A DNA stretch of 64,000 nt from Desulfobacter hydrogenophilus (GCF_004319545.1 NZ_CP036313.1:4590501-4654500); one strand, 5' to 3'; shown: positions 42,692 through 52,745, counted from the stretch's first letter. The notes: generated from the letters alone by a model not told the origin. Numbers and translations: made by a program.

Positions 42692-45376
42692 TCAATTGGA
42701 TCTTGCCGGGGCGCAAAGTACATCGTTGATGCCCCGGGATAAGATTGCCTTGTCATAGGGTTTTACAATGAAATTCTTGATATTGGACGACTCCTGTCGG
42801 CTGAACTCCACATTTCGTCCCGACACCATGATCACGGGCAGGCCGGGCAATATCCGGACCAGTTGCCGGGCCAGTTCCAGGCCGGAAAATTTTGGCATGT
42901 CATAGTCGGTGATAACCAGGTCAAAGCCTGACGGATTTTGTCGAATCAGTTCCAGAGCCTGGCTTGCGCTATCTGCGGCAGTGACCAGGTAGCCCAACTT
43001 TTCAATGATCCGGGGCACGCTTTGCCGCTGTTCCGGATCATCCTCCACAAAAAGAATCGTGCCCTGCCCCAGGCAAATGTTGTTTTCAACCAGCCGATCC
43101 TCATCTTCCACCTGGTCTATACGGGGTAAAAGTACCGTAAAGCGGGTCAGGTCATAGGCCTTGCTAGTCAGTGAAATGGCCCCGTTATGGCCCTGGACAA
43201 TACCGTGAACCATAGAAAGCCCCAGGCCTGATCCGAAGTTTTTACCCTTGGTGGAGAAAAAAGGATCAAACACCTTATCCAGGATTTCAGGATCAATGCC
43301 GGGACCGTTGTCCGAGACGGTCAGTTCAACATAATGACCCGGAGGCAGGTTAAAGTGATCATCGTTGCCCGGTTCGGGATCTATTAAAATACGTTCATCC
43401 AATTTTACTTCGATGCGGCCGCTTTTCCCTCCCAAAGCCTGAAAAGCGTTGGTACACAGGTTCATCACTACCTGATGAATCTGGATGGCATCCCCCCGAC
43501 ACATGAACTTGCCCTGGGCCATGGTTTTGACCACTTCGATGTTGCCGGGAAGCGATATCTCCACCAAGGCCATGGCGTCTTTAACCACCCGGGCCAAATC
43601 GAGTTTTCTGAACCGGACATGGCCGGGTCGGCTGAAGGTAAGGATCTGTTTTACCAGCTCCGCACCCCGTTTGCCAGCCGAAAGCACCCGCTCGAGATCC
43701 TTGTGGGTCAAGGAATCTTCAGGTACATCGTCCATGGCAAGTTCGGCCGAGTTAATGATGGAGGTCAGGATGTTATTAAAATCATGGGCGATGCCCCCGG
43801 AAAGAATGCCCAAGGCCTCCATCTTCTGGGCCTGGCCCAGCTGTTTTTCCAAATTGATCTTTTTGGTGATATCCTCGGCCGTACTCAGCACGCCGGCCAC
43901 CCGGTTTTTATTATCAAGCAACGGGACTTTGTTGATCTCCAGCCACACCTGTTCCTGGTCGTTGCGCTGGATTTTCAGCAGTCGGGCATGGAACGGGGCG
44001 GCGGTTTCAAGCACTTCACGCCCCAGTTGCCTGGACTCTTCGGCGGTGTAGGCCAGGTCCGGCACCGATGAAATATCTCGGTTGATGATGTCGGCTTTGT
44101 CCCGAATTCTGAAAAACTTGAGAAATGAGAGGTTCACATCCACCAGGTTAAGGTTCACATCCTGCCAGAAAACCAGATGGGGAATATTGTCCAGGATCAA
44201 CTGAAGCTGCATCTTGGATTTTTCCATGGCCTGGTTGGCCCTTTTTTTCTGGGTTATGCTGACGGCCAGAAGAACCACCATGCAGGCCAGCACCAAGAGG
44301 CCTGAGATAATAAGCCAAAAAATCCCCCGGTTAAGCCGGTAGAAATCATAGGGTTCATTGATGATTCTACTGCCAACCGGCAGCAAAGACATATCCGCCC
44401 CCAGGCGTTTGAGTACGTTATGATCAAAAGTATAGGCGTGGCCTTCGGCAGTTTTCACCGGAATCAGGGCCGGATCTTCTCCGTCCAGGATACGCAGGGC
44501 CAGCCGGGCAGCGGCCTTTCCCTGGGCCAGGCCCGAGGCCAGCTTGCCTCCCACAATGCCGGTCCCCATGAGAAACTCCCAAGAAGAGTACACGGGCCGA
44601 TTTGTGGCCCGGCAGATCATGGCGGCAATCTCCTGGATGCTGTAAAGGTTGCCGTCCACCTCTTCGGAGCCTCCAGGCACAATATAAAGCAACGTATCCA
44701 AAGACAGGTCCGCCAGGTAGTCCGGCGTACCGGTTTTAAGTGCCTGGAGCTGAAATCCGGTCCTGAAGGTAAAGGAGAAGTCAATTTTCTCCTCTTCAAT
44801 GGTCTGGCGGATTTCACTGATAATGGCCCGGGAGGTCACGCTGTTGCTGCCGACGATCACCATCTTCCGGGCAGTGGGATGCAGACGGCGGATGATATCC
44901 ATATTCTCCTTAAAGGCCACGGTTTCTGCAATCCCGGTGATGGCGGACTGTCCCTCTATCATGGAAGGGGTGTAGTTATTGATGCCACAAAACACAATAG
45001 GCACCCCGGCAAACAAATCTGGTCGGTACTTCAAGGCAAAGTCCAGGGCATTGTTGTCCGAAGTGATGATAATATCAAACCGCTCCCGGGCAAACTTGGC
45101 CTTAAGATAGTTGAACAATATCGTTTGCATCTGTTCGTTTTCATACCGCTTGGCATCCAGATACTCCATCTGAAAATTCAGGCTCTGGCTCTCCACGGGG
45201 AGCACCGAACGGATGCCTTCAAGGATATTATCGGACCAGGGATACCCGTTGTTGTAGGAGTTCAGGTAAAGAATCCGCTGGCTTCTGCGTCCGGCAGATT
45301 CCTGTGATTCGGCACAACAGACAGCGGTACACGCCAGCAGCCACATGGTGACAATATATATGTAACATCTTGTCAT
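42692..45376 (-). CDS. hybrid sensor kinase with an ABC-type binding-protein sensor domain
   Basis: 894 residues. A signal-like start (MWLLACTAVCCAESQ), a periplasmic region resembling ABC-transporter substrate-binding proteins of the PF04392 type (ILYLNSYNNGYPWSDNILEGI, VPIVFCGINNYTPS), a membrane helix (IFWLIISGLLVLACMVVLLA), a PAS domain, an HisKA/HATPase core with GGIAHDFNNILT, and a C-terminal receiver (DLVITDYDMPKFSG). It should sense a small ligand outside and pass phosphate through its own receiver or directly to the NtrC regulator encoded 7 nt downstream. Confidence 0.92.
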   Translation of the reverse strand: MTRCYIYIVTMWLLACTAVCCAESQESAGRRSQRILYLNSYNNGYPWSDNILEGIRSVLPVESQSLNFQMEYLDAKRYENEQMQTILFNYLKAKFARERFDIIITSDNNALDFALKYRPDLFAGVPIVFCGINNYTPSMIEGQSAITGIAETVAFKENMDIIRRLHPTARKMVIVGSNSVTSRAIISEIRQTIEEEKIDFSFTFRTGFQLQALKTGTPDYLADLSLDTLLYIVPGGSEEVDGNLYSIQEIAAMICRATNRPVYSSWEFLMGTGIVGGKLASGLAQGKAAARLALRILDGEDPALIPVKTAEGHAYTFDHNVLKRLGADMSLLPVGSRIINEPYDFYRLNRGIFWLIISGLLVLACMVVLLAVSITQKKRANQAMEKSKMQLQLILDNIPHLVFWQDVNLNLVDVNLSFLKFFRIRDKADIINRDISSVPDLAYTAEESRQLGREVLETAAPFHARLLKIQRNDQEQVWLEINKVPLLDNKNRVAGVLSTAEDITKKINLEKQLGQAQKMEALGILSGGIAHDFNNILTSIINSAELAMDDVPEDSLTHKDLERVLSAGKRGAELVKQILTFSRPGHVRFRKLDLARVVKDAMALVEISLPGNIEVVKTMAQGKFMCRGDAIQIHQVVMNLCTNAFQALGGKSGRIEVKLDERILIDPEPGNDDHFNLPPGHYVELTVSDNGPGIDPEILDKVFDPFFSTKGKNFGSGLGLSMVHGIVQGHNGAISLTSKAYDLTRFTVLLPRIDQVEDEDRLVENNICLGQGTILFVEDDPEQRQSVPRIIEKLGYLVTAADSASQALELIRQNPSGFDLVITDYDMPKFSGLELARQLVRILPGLPVIMVSGRNVEFSRQESSNIKNFIVKPYDKAILSRGINDVLCAPARSN

Positions 45377-45576
45377 AAAAGGGTAATCCCGATTTAAAAC
45401 TTAGGTTAATGCAGAATTTTTATGATACCTGAAAACATAGGTCTTTGGCAATGACCGGTTCATGCGGACATCAACCATAACAACCATAATGGATCCTTTT
45501 ATTATATATTTAAGGTAGTTACAACCCATTAAGAGACCCTAAAACGCGACATGAGTCTTAATCTTTTGAAATTCCT

Positions 45577-45765
45577 TTACTTCCAGCAGTGGACGAAATT
45601 AAAACCAAGCTCAATTAAAATAGTAGTCACCTGAAGATATTCATTTCCGACTATCCCCTCAAAGCTATTTATCCAATCGATATAAGGTTGTTTCGTTATA
45701 ATTGTAATTGCTGTTCTGTTTATGGTTCTCCATATTTCATCAAGAATTCTGGTCCCATATTTTTC
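45577..45765 (-). pseudogene. possible gene remnant before the glycohydrolase gap
   Basis: A 63-codon open stretch without a usable start reads ILDEIWRTINRTAITIITKQ then PYIDWINSFEGIVGNEYLQ. The composition is protein-like and differs from flanking frames, but no family is certain. The rest of the 45,377-45,781 gap shows no gene. Confidence 0.3.
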
Positions 45766-45781
45766 TTATTCGTCTATAAAT

Positions 45782-46810
45782 TCACTTTATTTGATCAAAC
45801 AAATCGACAGCAGTTTCTTCAATCAGACTTTTCAATTCAAGATTCAGAATCCAATTTTCAGGGATGACATCAATCCCATAGAGCGCCCCTAAGAGATTAC
45901 CAGTGATGGACCCTGTTGAATCACTATCTCCAGAATGATTGACTGCCAACAAAAGTCCCTTTTTGAAATTATCTCCAGCAACCAGTGAGCAATAAATACC
46001 TATACCAAGTGCTTCCTCAGCAATCCACCCTTCCCCAATTCCCGCTATGATATCAGGTCCTGGGATTGCTTTATCCGCCAGCTCAAGTGCTGTATCAATT
46101 GATCTTAACGTCTCTTCATTATTCGTGTTGCATTTCAAAATCGAAATTGAATCATCAATCGCAGTGGTAAGCGTTTCCCCTGAAATTAACCTGGAAAGGA
46201 TCGAAGCAAAGGCTCCTGATGCCAAATATCCGGTTGGATGGCCATGTGTCAAAGCAGCGCATTCACAACCTATTCGAAATGCTTTTTCTGCATCATCATA
46301 CATAAGCCCCACCGGGGCCATACGCATAACCCCACCGCACCCCTTACTGTCATTTATAGGATTGTCAATTGTGCCCAATTTACCGGATTGCAGAGCAGAC
46401 AGGCAGCTGTTTCCTGGTGCTCTCAGTGAAAAGAGCTCTTTATGTCCTGTTAATACCCCGTCAATAATGGAGCAGGTGCCATAAGCCTTTATGAGATGTT
46501 CTTGACGACCTGTTTCTTGGGTATATAACCATCTTAAAAGCGCATGATATACTGCCGAAATAATACCTGCATCTCCCTGATATCCCTGCCTGACCTTGGA
46601 TAAAATCAAGCCTTCGGCAGTAAATAATGTCATTTGAGTATCATCCGTAATGCTACCTATCCGACCGTATGCTTCGGAATAATTGGTCAATCCCTCATTC
46701 CCAAATGAAGACTTGATCTGATCAAGAGACATAAATTCGATTGGTGCGCCTAAAGCATCCCCAACAGCGCCGCCGATCAGGCAGCCTTTAAAATATTCAA
46801 GCGATTTCAT
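45782..46810 (-). CDS. ADP-ribosylglycohydrolase (DraG/ARH family)
   Basis: 342 residues. GGAVGDALGAPIEF near the start, SITDDTQMTLFTAEGL with the metal-binding acidic cluster, and NHSGDSDSTGSITG near the end are the three signature motifs for binding the two Mg ions. It removes ADP-ribose from proteins or hydrolyses related substrates. No ADP-ribosyltransferase is encoded nearby, so its substrate is open; the family occurs in defence and toxin-antitoxin contexts as well as in nitrogenase control. Confidence 0.93.
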   Translation of the reverse strand: MKSLEYFKGCLIGGAVGDALGAPIEFMSLDQIKSSFGNEGLTNYSEAYGRIGSITDDTQMTLFTAEGLILSKVRQGYQGDAGIISAVYHALLRWLYTQETGRQEHLIKAYGTCSIIDGVLTGHKELFSLRAPGNSCLSALQSGKLGTIDNPINDSKGCGGVMRMAPVGLMYDDAEKAFRIGCECAALTHGHPTGYLASGAFASILSRLISGETLTTAIDDSISILKCNTNNEETLRSIDTALELADKAIPGPDIIAGIGEGWIAEEALGIGIYCSLVAGDNFKKGLLLAVNHSGDSDSTGSITGNLLGALYGIDVIPENWILNLELKSLIEETAVDLFDQIK

Positions 46811-47100
46811 GTTTTAATTTTTCTCTCGATAACTCATTATTTACTTTGGTAAGTGGCAATATTGTTCCTAATGCAACACACTGAAAACATATAAAATTTT
46901 ATTTTAACTACTGTGATTGTAACCCGATGTCAAGGAGGAGGAATAGAATCCAAGACTATCCCTTCCAGTCCTCATCTACTCTCAAATTTAAAAAGAGAAT
47001 GAATTCTGCAGGGGAAATAATGGTATCAACGCTAAAATATTTTTAATAGTAACTCAGATACCACATATTGTGCTCCGTCAATCCCAGGGATTAATAAATC

Positions 47101-47496
47101 TCAATCCGTCAATTTCATAAAAACATTGATATTTCGAGTCGCCAGAATCAGGTCTGCCGTTTTTGAAATTGATGCGATCTGTGCATCTTCTATACTGACT
47201 GGTCTGCCAATTCTTGTTCTTTTGGATACTATAGCTGCATATTCAACAGCGGCCTGATCATCAAACGGTAGGCATCTGCCCTTAAAATCTTCATCAAACA
47301 TCTGTTGAGCCAATTCAAATAACATGGTTTTCTTTTTCCCATCATGCAGCAGAGAGATACCGAGAAAAATTTCAGCAACAGTTATTGAACTGATCCACAT
47401 ATCCCACTCGGATTGTTTATCCAGCCAGGATACGACCTGTTTATTCGGCGTGGGTTTCATCAATTCCGACAACACATTCGTGTCAAGCAAAATCAT
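47101..47496 (-). CDS. VapC/FitB-type PIN-domain RNase toxin
   Basis: 131 residues. MILLDTNVLSELMKP with Asp5, SITVAEIFLGI with Glu and SIEDAQIASIS with the third acidic group make up the PIN active site. It is an intact Mg-dependent RNase by sequence. Its ATG overlaps the antitoxin stop (ATGA). The antitoxin frame has an in-frame stop (next entry), so the toxin may be kept silent by poor coupled translation rather than neutralised. Confidence 0.9.
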   Translation of the reverse strand: MILLDTNVLSELMKPTPNKQVVSWLDKQSEWDMWISSITVAEIFLGISLLHDGKKKTMLFELAQQMFDEDFKGRCLPFDDQAAVEYAAIVSKRTRIGRPVSIEDAQIASISKTADLILATRNINVFMKLTD

Positions 47497-47750
47497 TTTT
47501 CCACATCCAATTGAGAATCTGCAGACAGGCGTGGTCCAGAGCGATGGATTTCAGGTAAAACGACACCGCCGGCTTTAGCGAAACGGCTGGCGATTCGGGA
47601 CCCTATTCCTTCTGAACAGCGCTTTTGCAACAAAAACCTTTTAAGAATTTACCTGGCCTCTTCTTCCATGGATCTTTCATTCATGGCGGCAACCATACGC
47701 AATTTTGCTTTAATTGAATCGTCCACATTTCTGATCGTCAAGCTTCCCAT
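47493..47750 (-). pseudogene. FitA-like ribbon-helix-helix antitoxin with an in-frame ochre stop
   Basis: From an ATG at 47750 behind a near-perfect AAAGGAGG site the product reads MGSLTIRNVDDSIKAKLRMV and AAMNERSMEEEAR, the ribbon-helix-helix DNA-binding part, then hits TAA (47649-47651). The same frame then runs on as ILKRFLLQKRCSEG and AKAGGVVLPEIHRSG to a TGA at 47493 that overlaps the toxin start. The stop stands where the family has Gln, so one CAA to TAA change would explain it. The truncated protein would bind DNA but not the toxin. Confidence 0.82.
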
Positions 47751-47892
47751 TATACCTCCTTTGTGTATTTGTTTTTTTTTGATGCGATGCGAATTTCGAC
47801 ATAATATGATTTCAATGTAGGCAACGCAATCACAATTGTAATATGCGGACCCGGTAAAAATTTTGAAAATATAGGTGGACAGGCGCCCTGAT

Positions 47893-47907
47893 TCAGACAT
47901 TGTCTGA
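47893..47907. promoter_or_regulatory. 15-bp palindrome, possible operator
   Basis: tcagaca-t-tgtctga: 7-bp perfect arms around one base. The size and place upstream of a lactate operon would suit a GntR-type regulator such as LldR, but no regulator gene is adjacent and the motif is not a match I can confirm. Confidence 0.35.
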
Positions 47908-47931
47908 TTTTTAAGACTGACCTATTTAGAT

Positions 47932-47952
47932 AGTCCGTTTTTCCGGACTTTT
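47932..47952 (+). terminator. short hairpin with T-run upstream of lctP
   Basis: agtccg and cggact form a 6-bp stem with a T-rich loop, followed by tttt. No plus-strand gene ends here, so it may be an attenuator of the lactate operon or a chance structure. Confidence 0.35.
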
Positions 47953-48186
47953 GAAAGGTTTGTCAAGTCTAAAAAAACGTACAAAAATTTAAATATCATA
48001 TATTTTCAAGGTGTTGCGAAGGTCGGCACCATTTTTGTATTATATACACCAGGCATGCGGCAAGTGGGAATAGTTCCATCGAATCGTCGCAGATACATTG
48101 AATGACCCGGATTGACGCATAAAACTGAACAACACCGTTCATCCAGCTTCTCGGGTCCCATATTTTGGATGAAAAGGAGGAGTGGT

Positions 48187-49872
48187 TTGTCACTTAGCTT
48201 ATCAGCATTTATTGCGTTTATTCCCATTGCCCTGGTATTAATCTTTATGGTGGGTTTAAGATGGCCCGCCACCCGGGCGATGCCCCTGGCATGGCTGGTC
48301 TGTGTCCTGATTGGGGCCACCCTTTGGAAAATGCCGGCAGGTCTTGTGGCCGCCTCCACCCTGAGCGGATTCGGCAGCGCCGTCAATGTGCTGATCATCG
48401 TGTTCGGTGCTGTTCTCATCCTATACACCCTAAGGGAGAGCGGGGCCATGGAGACCATCTCCCACGGTTTTACAACCATCTCCCCGGACCGCCGGGTCCA
48501 GACCATCATCATTGCCTTCCTGTTCGGTGCCTTTATTGAAGGATCTGCCGGTTTCGGGACGCCTTCGGCCATTGCCGCACCGTTGCTGCTGGGGTTAGGG
48601 TTTCCAGCCCTGGCAGCAGTGTGTGTCTGCCTCATACTCAACTCCATTCCCGTCACCTTCGGGGCCGTGGGCACCCCCATCTGGTTTGGGCTTAAAAATC
48701 TCAAGCCGGTTGTGGACGCAGCTGTCAGCCAGGGAGCGCCCGTGGCCTCATTTGAAGCCTTCATGCATCAGGTAGGTGTCTATGCCGCCCTGGTTCATGC
48801 CGTGGCCGCCATCCTGTTGCCCCTGTTTGTGGTCTGCTTTCTCACCCGGTTTTTCGGCAAAAATAAGTCCTGGGCCGAGGGCTTAGGTGTCTGGAAGTTT
48901 GCCGTATTTGCAGGGGTATGCTATGCAGTTCCCTATCTGTTCACAGCTATTCTTTTTGGTGCGGAGTTTCCCTCTTTGCTGGGCGGACTCATCGGTTTAG
49001 GGCTGGTGATCACCGGTGCCAGAAAAAAACTTTTTCTACCCAGAGATACCTGGGATTTTGCCGACCGGGCCCATTGGGAAAAAGAGTGGCTGGGAGATAT
49101 TGAGCCGGGTTCCAACAATCTGACCCCTAAAATGAGCCAGTTGGCCGCCTGGACGCCCTATATTCTCATTGCCCTGCTGCTGGTACTCACACGACTCTCC
49201 TTTCTGCCCTTTAAGGGATGGGTGACATCCTTTGTGATCTCCTTTCCCAAAATTCTGGGTTGGGAAACCGTTAATTTTGCCATGAAACCGTTTTACCTGC
49301 CCGGCGTGGTGCCTTTTATGTTAGTGGCGATACTGACCATATTCATACACCGGATCCCCGGACCCAAGGTGGCCCTGGCCTGGAGGGATGCCGTTATGAA
49401 GATGAAGAGCCCCACCATTGCACTGCTTTTTGCCGTGGCCATGGTGGAGATTCTGAAACAATCGGGCCACGGTATGGCCGGGTATTCCTCCATGCCCCTG
49501 ACCATGGCCGAATTTGTGGCAGGACTCTGCGGGTCTTTATGGCCCATGGCCGCCTCCTATGTAGGGGCTTTGGGCGCTTTTATCACCGGCTCCTGCACGG
49601 TTTCCAACCTGCTATTTGCCGACTTCCAGTACGGCGTGGCCGCGACCACCGGCGACAGCCATACTATTATTGTGGCTCTGCAGTCCGTGGGGGCTGCCAT
49701 GGGCAATATGATCTGCGTGCACAACGTGGTGGCGGCATCTGCCACTGTGGGCCTGACCGGCATGGAAGGCACCATTCTGCGCCGCACCATCATCCCCTGT
49801 CTGCTTTACGGATTTGTCGCCGGCGTCATGGGAATGCTTTTTATTTACATCCTGTTTCCAGGAACTTTCTAG
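48187..49872 (+). CDS. lctP: L-lactate permease
   Basis: 561 residues from the TTG at 48187, chosen because AAAGGAGG ends eight bases upstream and gives a family-length protein; the frame is open further back to 48112. About twelve membrane spans. [20 protein letters not shown] is the diagnostic LctP motif, repeated in weaker form near the end ([20 protein letters not shown]). It imports lactate with protons. It heads the operon with the two lactate-oxidising subunits, 10 nt upstream of the FAD subunit. Confidence 0.94.
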   Translation: MSLSLSAFIAFIPIALVLIFMVGLRWPATRAMPLAWLVCVLIGATLWKMPAGLVAASTLSGFGSAVNVLIIVFGAVLILYTLRESGAMETISHGFTTISPDRRVQTIIIAFLFGAFIEGSAGFGTPSAIAAPLLLGLGFPALAAVCVCLILNSIPVTFGAVGTPIWFGLKNLKPVVDAAVSQGAPVASFEAFMHQVGVYAALVHAVAAILLPLFVVCFLTRFFGKNKSWAEGLGVWKFAVFAGVCYAVPYLFTAILFGAEFPSLLGGLIGLGLVITGARKKLFLPRDTWDFADRAHWEKEWLGDIEPGSNNLTPKMSQLAAWTPYILIALLLVLTRLSFLPFKGWVTSFVISFPKILGWETVNFAMKPFYLPGVVPFMLVAILTIFIHRIPGPKVALAWRDAVMKMKSPTIALLFAVAMVEILKQSGHGMAGYSSMPLTMAEFVAGLCGSLWPMAASYVGALGAFITGSCTVSNLLFADFQYGVAATTGDSHTIIVALQSVGAAMGNMICVHNVVAASATVGLTGMEGTILRRTIIPCLLYGFVAGVMGMLFIYILFPGTF

Positions 49873-49882
49873 GAGAAGACCT

Positions 49883-51268
49883 ATGAGCTTATCTTCATCT
49901 TTAATCAGCGAACTTCAACAAATATGCGGGGAAAACGGGGTGATGACCTCGGAGGTTGACCGCCAGAATTATTCATACGATGCCGCAGTTCTTGAACCCA
50001 CCATACCCGCCGCCGTGGTCAGGCCTAACAGCAAAGAGTCCATTGGTAAAGTGATTTCATTGTGCAACGACAGCGGCACCCCGGTTACGGTCCGGGGAGC
50101 GGGCACCAACCTGTCCGGGGGCACCATCCCGAACAAAAACGGCATTGTGCTGCTTACCAACCGGATGAACCGTATCATTGAACTCAACGAAACCGACATG
50201 TACGTCCGGGTAGAGCCTGGCGTGGTCACAGCCGATCTGGCGGCCCAGGTGGCGGCCAAGGGGCTATTTTATCCCCCGGATCCCGGCAGCCAGGCCGTCT
50301 CCACCATTGGCGGCAATGTGGCGGAAAATGCCGGCGGTCTGAGAGGATTTAAATACGGGGTGACCAAAGACTATGTCATGGCTGTGGAATTTTTTGATGC
50401 CCTGGGCCGCAAGGTTACCTCGGGGTCCAAAACCGTAAAATGCGTCACCGGATACAACCTGGCAGGATTGATGACGGCGTCCGAAGGCACCCTGGGCGTG
50501 TTCAGCGAGATTACCCTGAAGCTGATTCCGCCGCCGGCTGCCTCCAAGGCCATGATGGCGGTGTACGACAGTGTGGAGACCGCCACCCAGACCGTGGCCG
50601 CCATCATTGCGGACAGGATCGTCCCCTGCACCCTGGAGTTCATGGATAATTTCACCATTAATGCTGTGGAGGATTTTGCAAACGTAGGCCTGCCCCGGGA
50701 CGCCAAAGCACTGCTGCTTATTGAAGTGGACGGACATCCCGCCCAGGTGGCCGAAGACGGCGAAAGGATAGAGCAGATTTGCAAAAAACTTGGCGCCCGT
50801 GCCATCCAGGTGGCCCGGAATGATGCTGAAAAGGATAAGGTGTGGGAGGCCAGACGTGCAGCCCTGTCCGCCCTTGCCCGGCTCAAGCCCACCCTGGTCC
50901 TGGAGGACGCCACCGTGCCCAGAAGCCAGATTCCTGCCATGGTCAGCGCCATTGAGAAACTGGCTCTAAAGTATGATATTCCCATCGGCACCTTTGGCCA
51001 TGCAGGCGACGGCAATCTGCACCCTACCCTTTTGACCGACCGACGAGATGTCGCCCATTGGGAACGGGTGGAAAACTGTGTGGCCGACCTGTTTGACGCG
51101 GCCCTTTCCTTAGGTGGAACATTGTCTGGGGAACACGGCATTGGTATTGCTAAGGCCGGATTCATGAAAAACGAGGTGGGGCAATCCTCCATTGACTTCT
51201 GCCGGACCATGAAGGCCGCCATTGACCCGAACAACATCCTCAACCCGGGAAAAATCATAGGACAATAA
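49883..51268 (+). CDS. FAD-linked lactate/glycolate oxidase subunit (Dld/GlcD-like)
   Basis: 461 residues from the ATG at 49883, preceded by AGGAG. GAGTNLSGGTIP and GGNVAENAGGLRGFKYGVT are the FAD-binding motifs of the PCMH fold; GHAGDGNLHP and SGEHGIGI near the end are the family's substrate-side motifs. It oxidises D-lactate (or a 2-hydroxy acid) and passes electrons to the Fe-S subunit one base downstream. Next to a lactate permease, lactate is the most likely substrate, as in the lactate dehydrogenases of sulfate reducers. The longer frame from 49814 only overlaps the permease gene. Confidence 0.9.
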   Translation: MSLSSSLISELQQICGENGVMTSEVDRQNYSYDAAVLEPTIPAAVVRPNSKESIGKVISLCNDSGTPVTVRGAGTNLSGGTIPNKNGIVLLTNRMNRIIELNETDMYVRVEPGVVTADLAAQVAAKGLFYPPDPGSQAVSTIGGNVAENAGGLRGFKYGVTKDYVMAVEFFDALGRKVTSGSKTVKCVTGYNLAGLMTASEGTLGVFSEITLKLIPPPAASKAMMAVYDSVETATQTVAAIIADRIVPCTLEFMDNFTINAVEDFANVGLPRDAKALLLIEVDGHPAQVAEDGERIEQICKKLGARAIQVARNDAEKDKVWEARRAALSALARLKPTLVLEDATVPRSQIPAMVSAIEKLALKYDIPIGTFGHAGDGNLHPTLLTDRRDVAHWERVENCVADLFDAALSLGGTLSGEHGIGIAKAGFMKNEVGQSSIDFCRTMKAAIDPNNILNPGKIIGQ

Positions 51269-51269
51269 A

Positions 51270-52586
51270 ATGTCAGAGCTAAACAAACTTTCAAAAAGCC
51301 TCAAAGAGATTGAAAACCAGCTCACGGACTGCATGAAGTGCGGGATGTGCCAGGCGGTCTGCCCGGTGTTTAAACAGACCGGGAATGAGGGCGATGTGGC
51401 CCGGGGCAAGATATTTCTTCTGGAGCGCCTGGCCGAAGAGATGCTCACCGACGCCAAGGGGGCCAAAACCCGGATTGAAAAATGTCTGATGTGCGGCACC
51501 TGTGCCGCCAACTGCCCCTCGGGGGTAAAAATCCTGGAAATCTTCCTGAAAGCCCGGGCAGCGCTGACCGAGTATATCGGGCTCTCCCCGGTGAAAAGAC
51601 TAATTTTCAGGGGTATGCTCAAACATCCGGAGCGTATGGATGCCCTGGTGGATACGGCAGCCAGGTTCCAGAATCTTGGCACATCCAAGGCCGACCCCAA
51701 CCAGGGTACCCGGTGTTCCAAACTGCTGTCCGGGGTGATCGGTAACAGGCATTTTCTGCCCTTGGCCAAAACGCCGTTCCATAAGACCTACCCCTCGCTG
51801 AACATCCCGGCCGGGCATTCAGGGCTGAAGGTGGCATTTTTCCCGGGCTGTGTCACTGACAAGATGAACCCTGAAATCGGTAAGGCAGTGCTCAAGGTGT
51901 TCAAACATCACGGGGTGGGCGTATTTATGCCCAAGGGTCAGGCCTGCTGCGGAATTCCCGCCCTGGCATCCGGTGAACGGAATACCTTTGACACCCTGCT
52001 GGCCCACAATGCCGCCCTGTTTGCTGAAGAATCGTTTGATTACCTGATTACGCCATGCGCCACCTGCACGGCCACAATTAAGGAGATCTGGCCCATGATG
52101 TCGGAAAAAGACTCCATTGAAAAATTCAGGGCCGGACAGTGGGCCCCAAAAACCATGGACATCAGCCAGTTTCTGGTGGATGTTCTGCAGGTGGCACCGG
52201 CACAGAAGTCATACGCTGGTTCCCATTCCATTGAATTCGCCGGGGACACCGTGACCTACCACGATCCCTGCCATCTGGCCAAATCGTTGAAAATCAAAAG
52301 CCAGCCCCGGGATCTGATCCGGGCCAATGCCGCTTGCACCTTTGTGGAGATGGCTGAAGCAGATACCTGCTGCGGCAACGGCGGCAGTTTTAACCTGCAG
52401 AACTATGATTTATCCAAACAAATCGGTATGGAAAAACGGCAGAATATCCTGGCCAGCGGGGCAGGCACCGTTGCCACCGCCTGCCCTGCGTGCATGATGC
52501 AGATCCGGGATGTTCTTTCCCAGAACCATGACGGGGTAAAGGTCAAACATGTAATTGAGATCTATGCCGACACCATTAAGGATTAG
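51270..52586 (+). CDS. Fe-S/heterodisulfide-type subunit of lactate dehydrogenase (GlcF/LldF-like)
   Basis: 438 residues. Two 4Fe-4S motifs (CMKCGMCQAVCPVF and CLMCGTCAANCPSG) at the N-terminus, then two cysteine-rich CCG domains (GQACCGIPAL, and DTCCGNGGSFNL near residue 370). These accept electrons from the FAD subunit and deliver them toward the quinone pool. ATG at 51270, one base after the previous stop. A dispersed repeat and a bidirectional terminator follow. Confidence 0.9.
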   Translation: MSELNKLSKSLKEIENQLTDCMKCGMCQAVCPVFKQTGNEGDVARGKIFLLERLAEEMLTDAKGAKTRIEKCLMCGTCAANCPSGVKILEIFLKARAALTEYIGLSPVKRLIFRGMLKHPERMDALVDTAARFQNLGTSKADPNQGTRCSKLLSGVIGNRHFLPLAKTPFHKTYPSLNIPAGHSGLKVAFFPGCVTDKMNPEIGKAVLKVFKHHGVGVFMPKGQACCGIPALASGERNTFDTLLAHNAALFAEESFDYLITPCATCTATIKEIWPMMSEKDSIEKFRAGQWAPKTMDISQFLVDVLQVAPAQKSYAGSHSIEFAGDTVTYHDPCHLAKSLKIKSQPRDLIRANAACTFVEMAEADTCCGNGGSFNLQNYDLSKQIGMEKRQNILASGAGTVATACPACMMQIRDVLSQNHDGVKVKHVIEIYADTIKD

Positions 52587-52664
52587 GACCGCAGATTAAA
52601 TAAATTGGGCAGAAATAACGCCGAATATTGATTCATCTACAAGGCGCATTAAAGGTTGAATAGC

Positions 52665-52745
52665 GGGCCTATTGGGCCTTTGATGCAACGAAGTAGATGG
52701 GCCAAAAGGCAAGCTATTTCGTTTAAGTTATTTAAGCTGCAGTCC
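52665..52745 (+). repeat. dispersed repeat R3, copy b
   Basis: ttgggcctttgatgcaacga, agtagatgggccaaaaggca and gctatttcgtttaagttatt: the same block as 13266-13345, here in the gap after the lactate operon. Confidence 0.85.

Larger units (their letters stand above)
47751..48186. other. upstream region of the lactate operon
   Basis: 435 bp without a gene, between the divergent antitoxin and the permease. It holds a 15-bp palindrome (47893-47907) and a short hairpin with a T-run (47932-47952). The operon promoter should be here. Confidence 0.5.

Noticed and set aside
48006-48764. 252-codon minus-strand frame over lctP
   Set aside because: Antisense shadow of the permease; low-complexity translation without known motifs.
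50371-51294. 307-codon minus-strand frame over the FAD subunit
   Set aside because: Antisense shadow of the lactate oxidase subunit.
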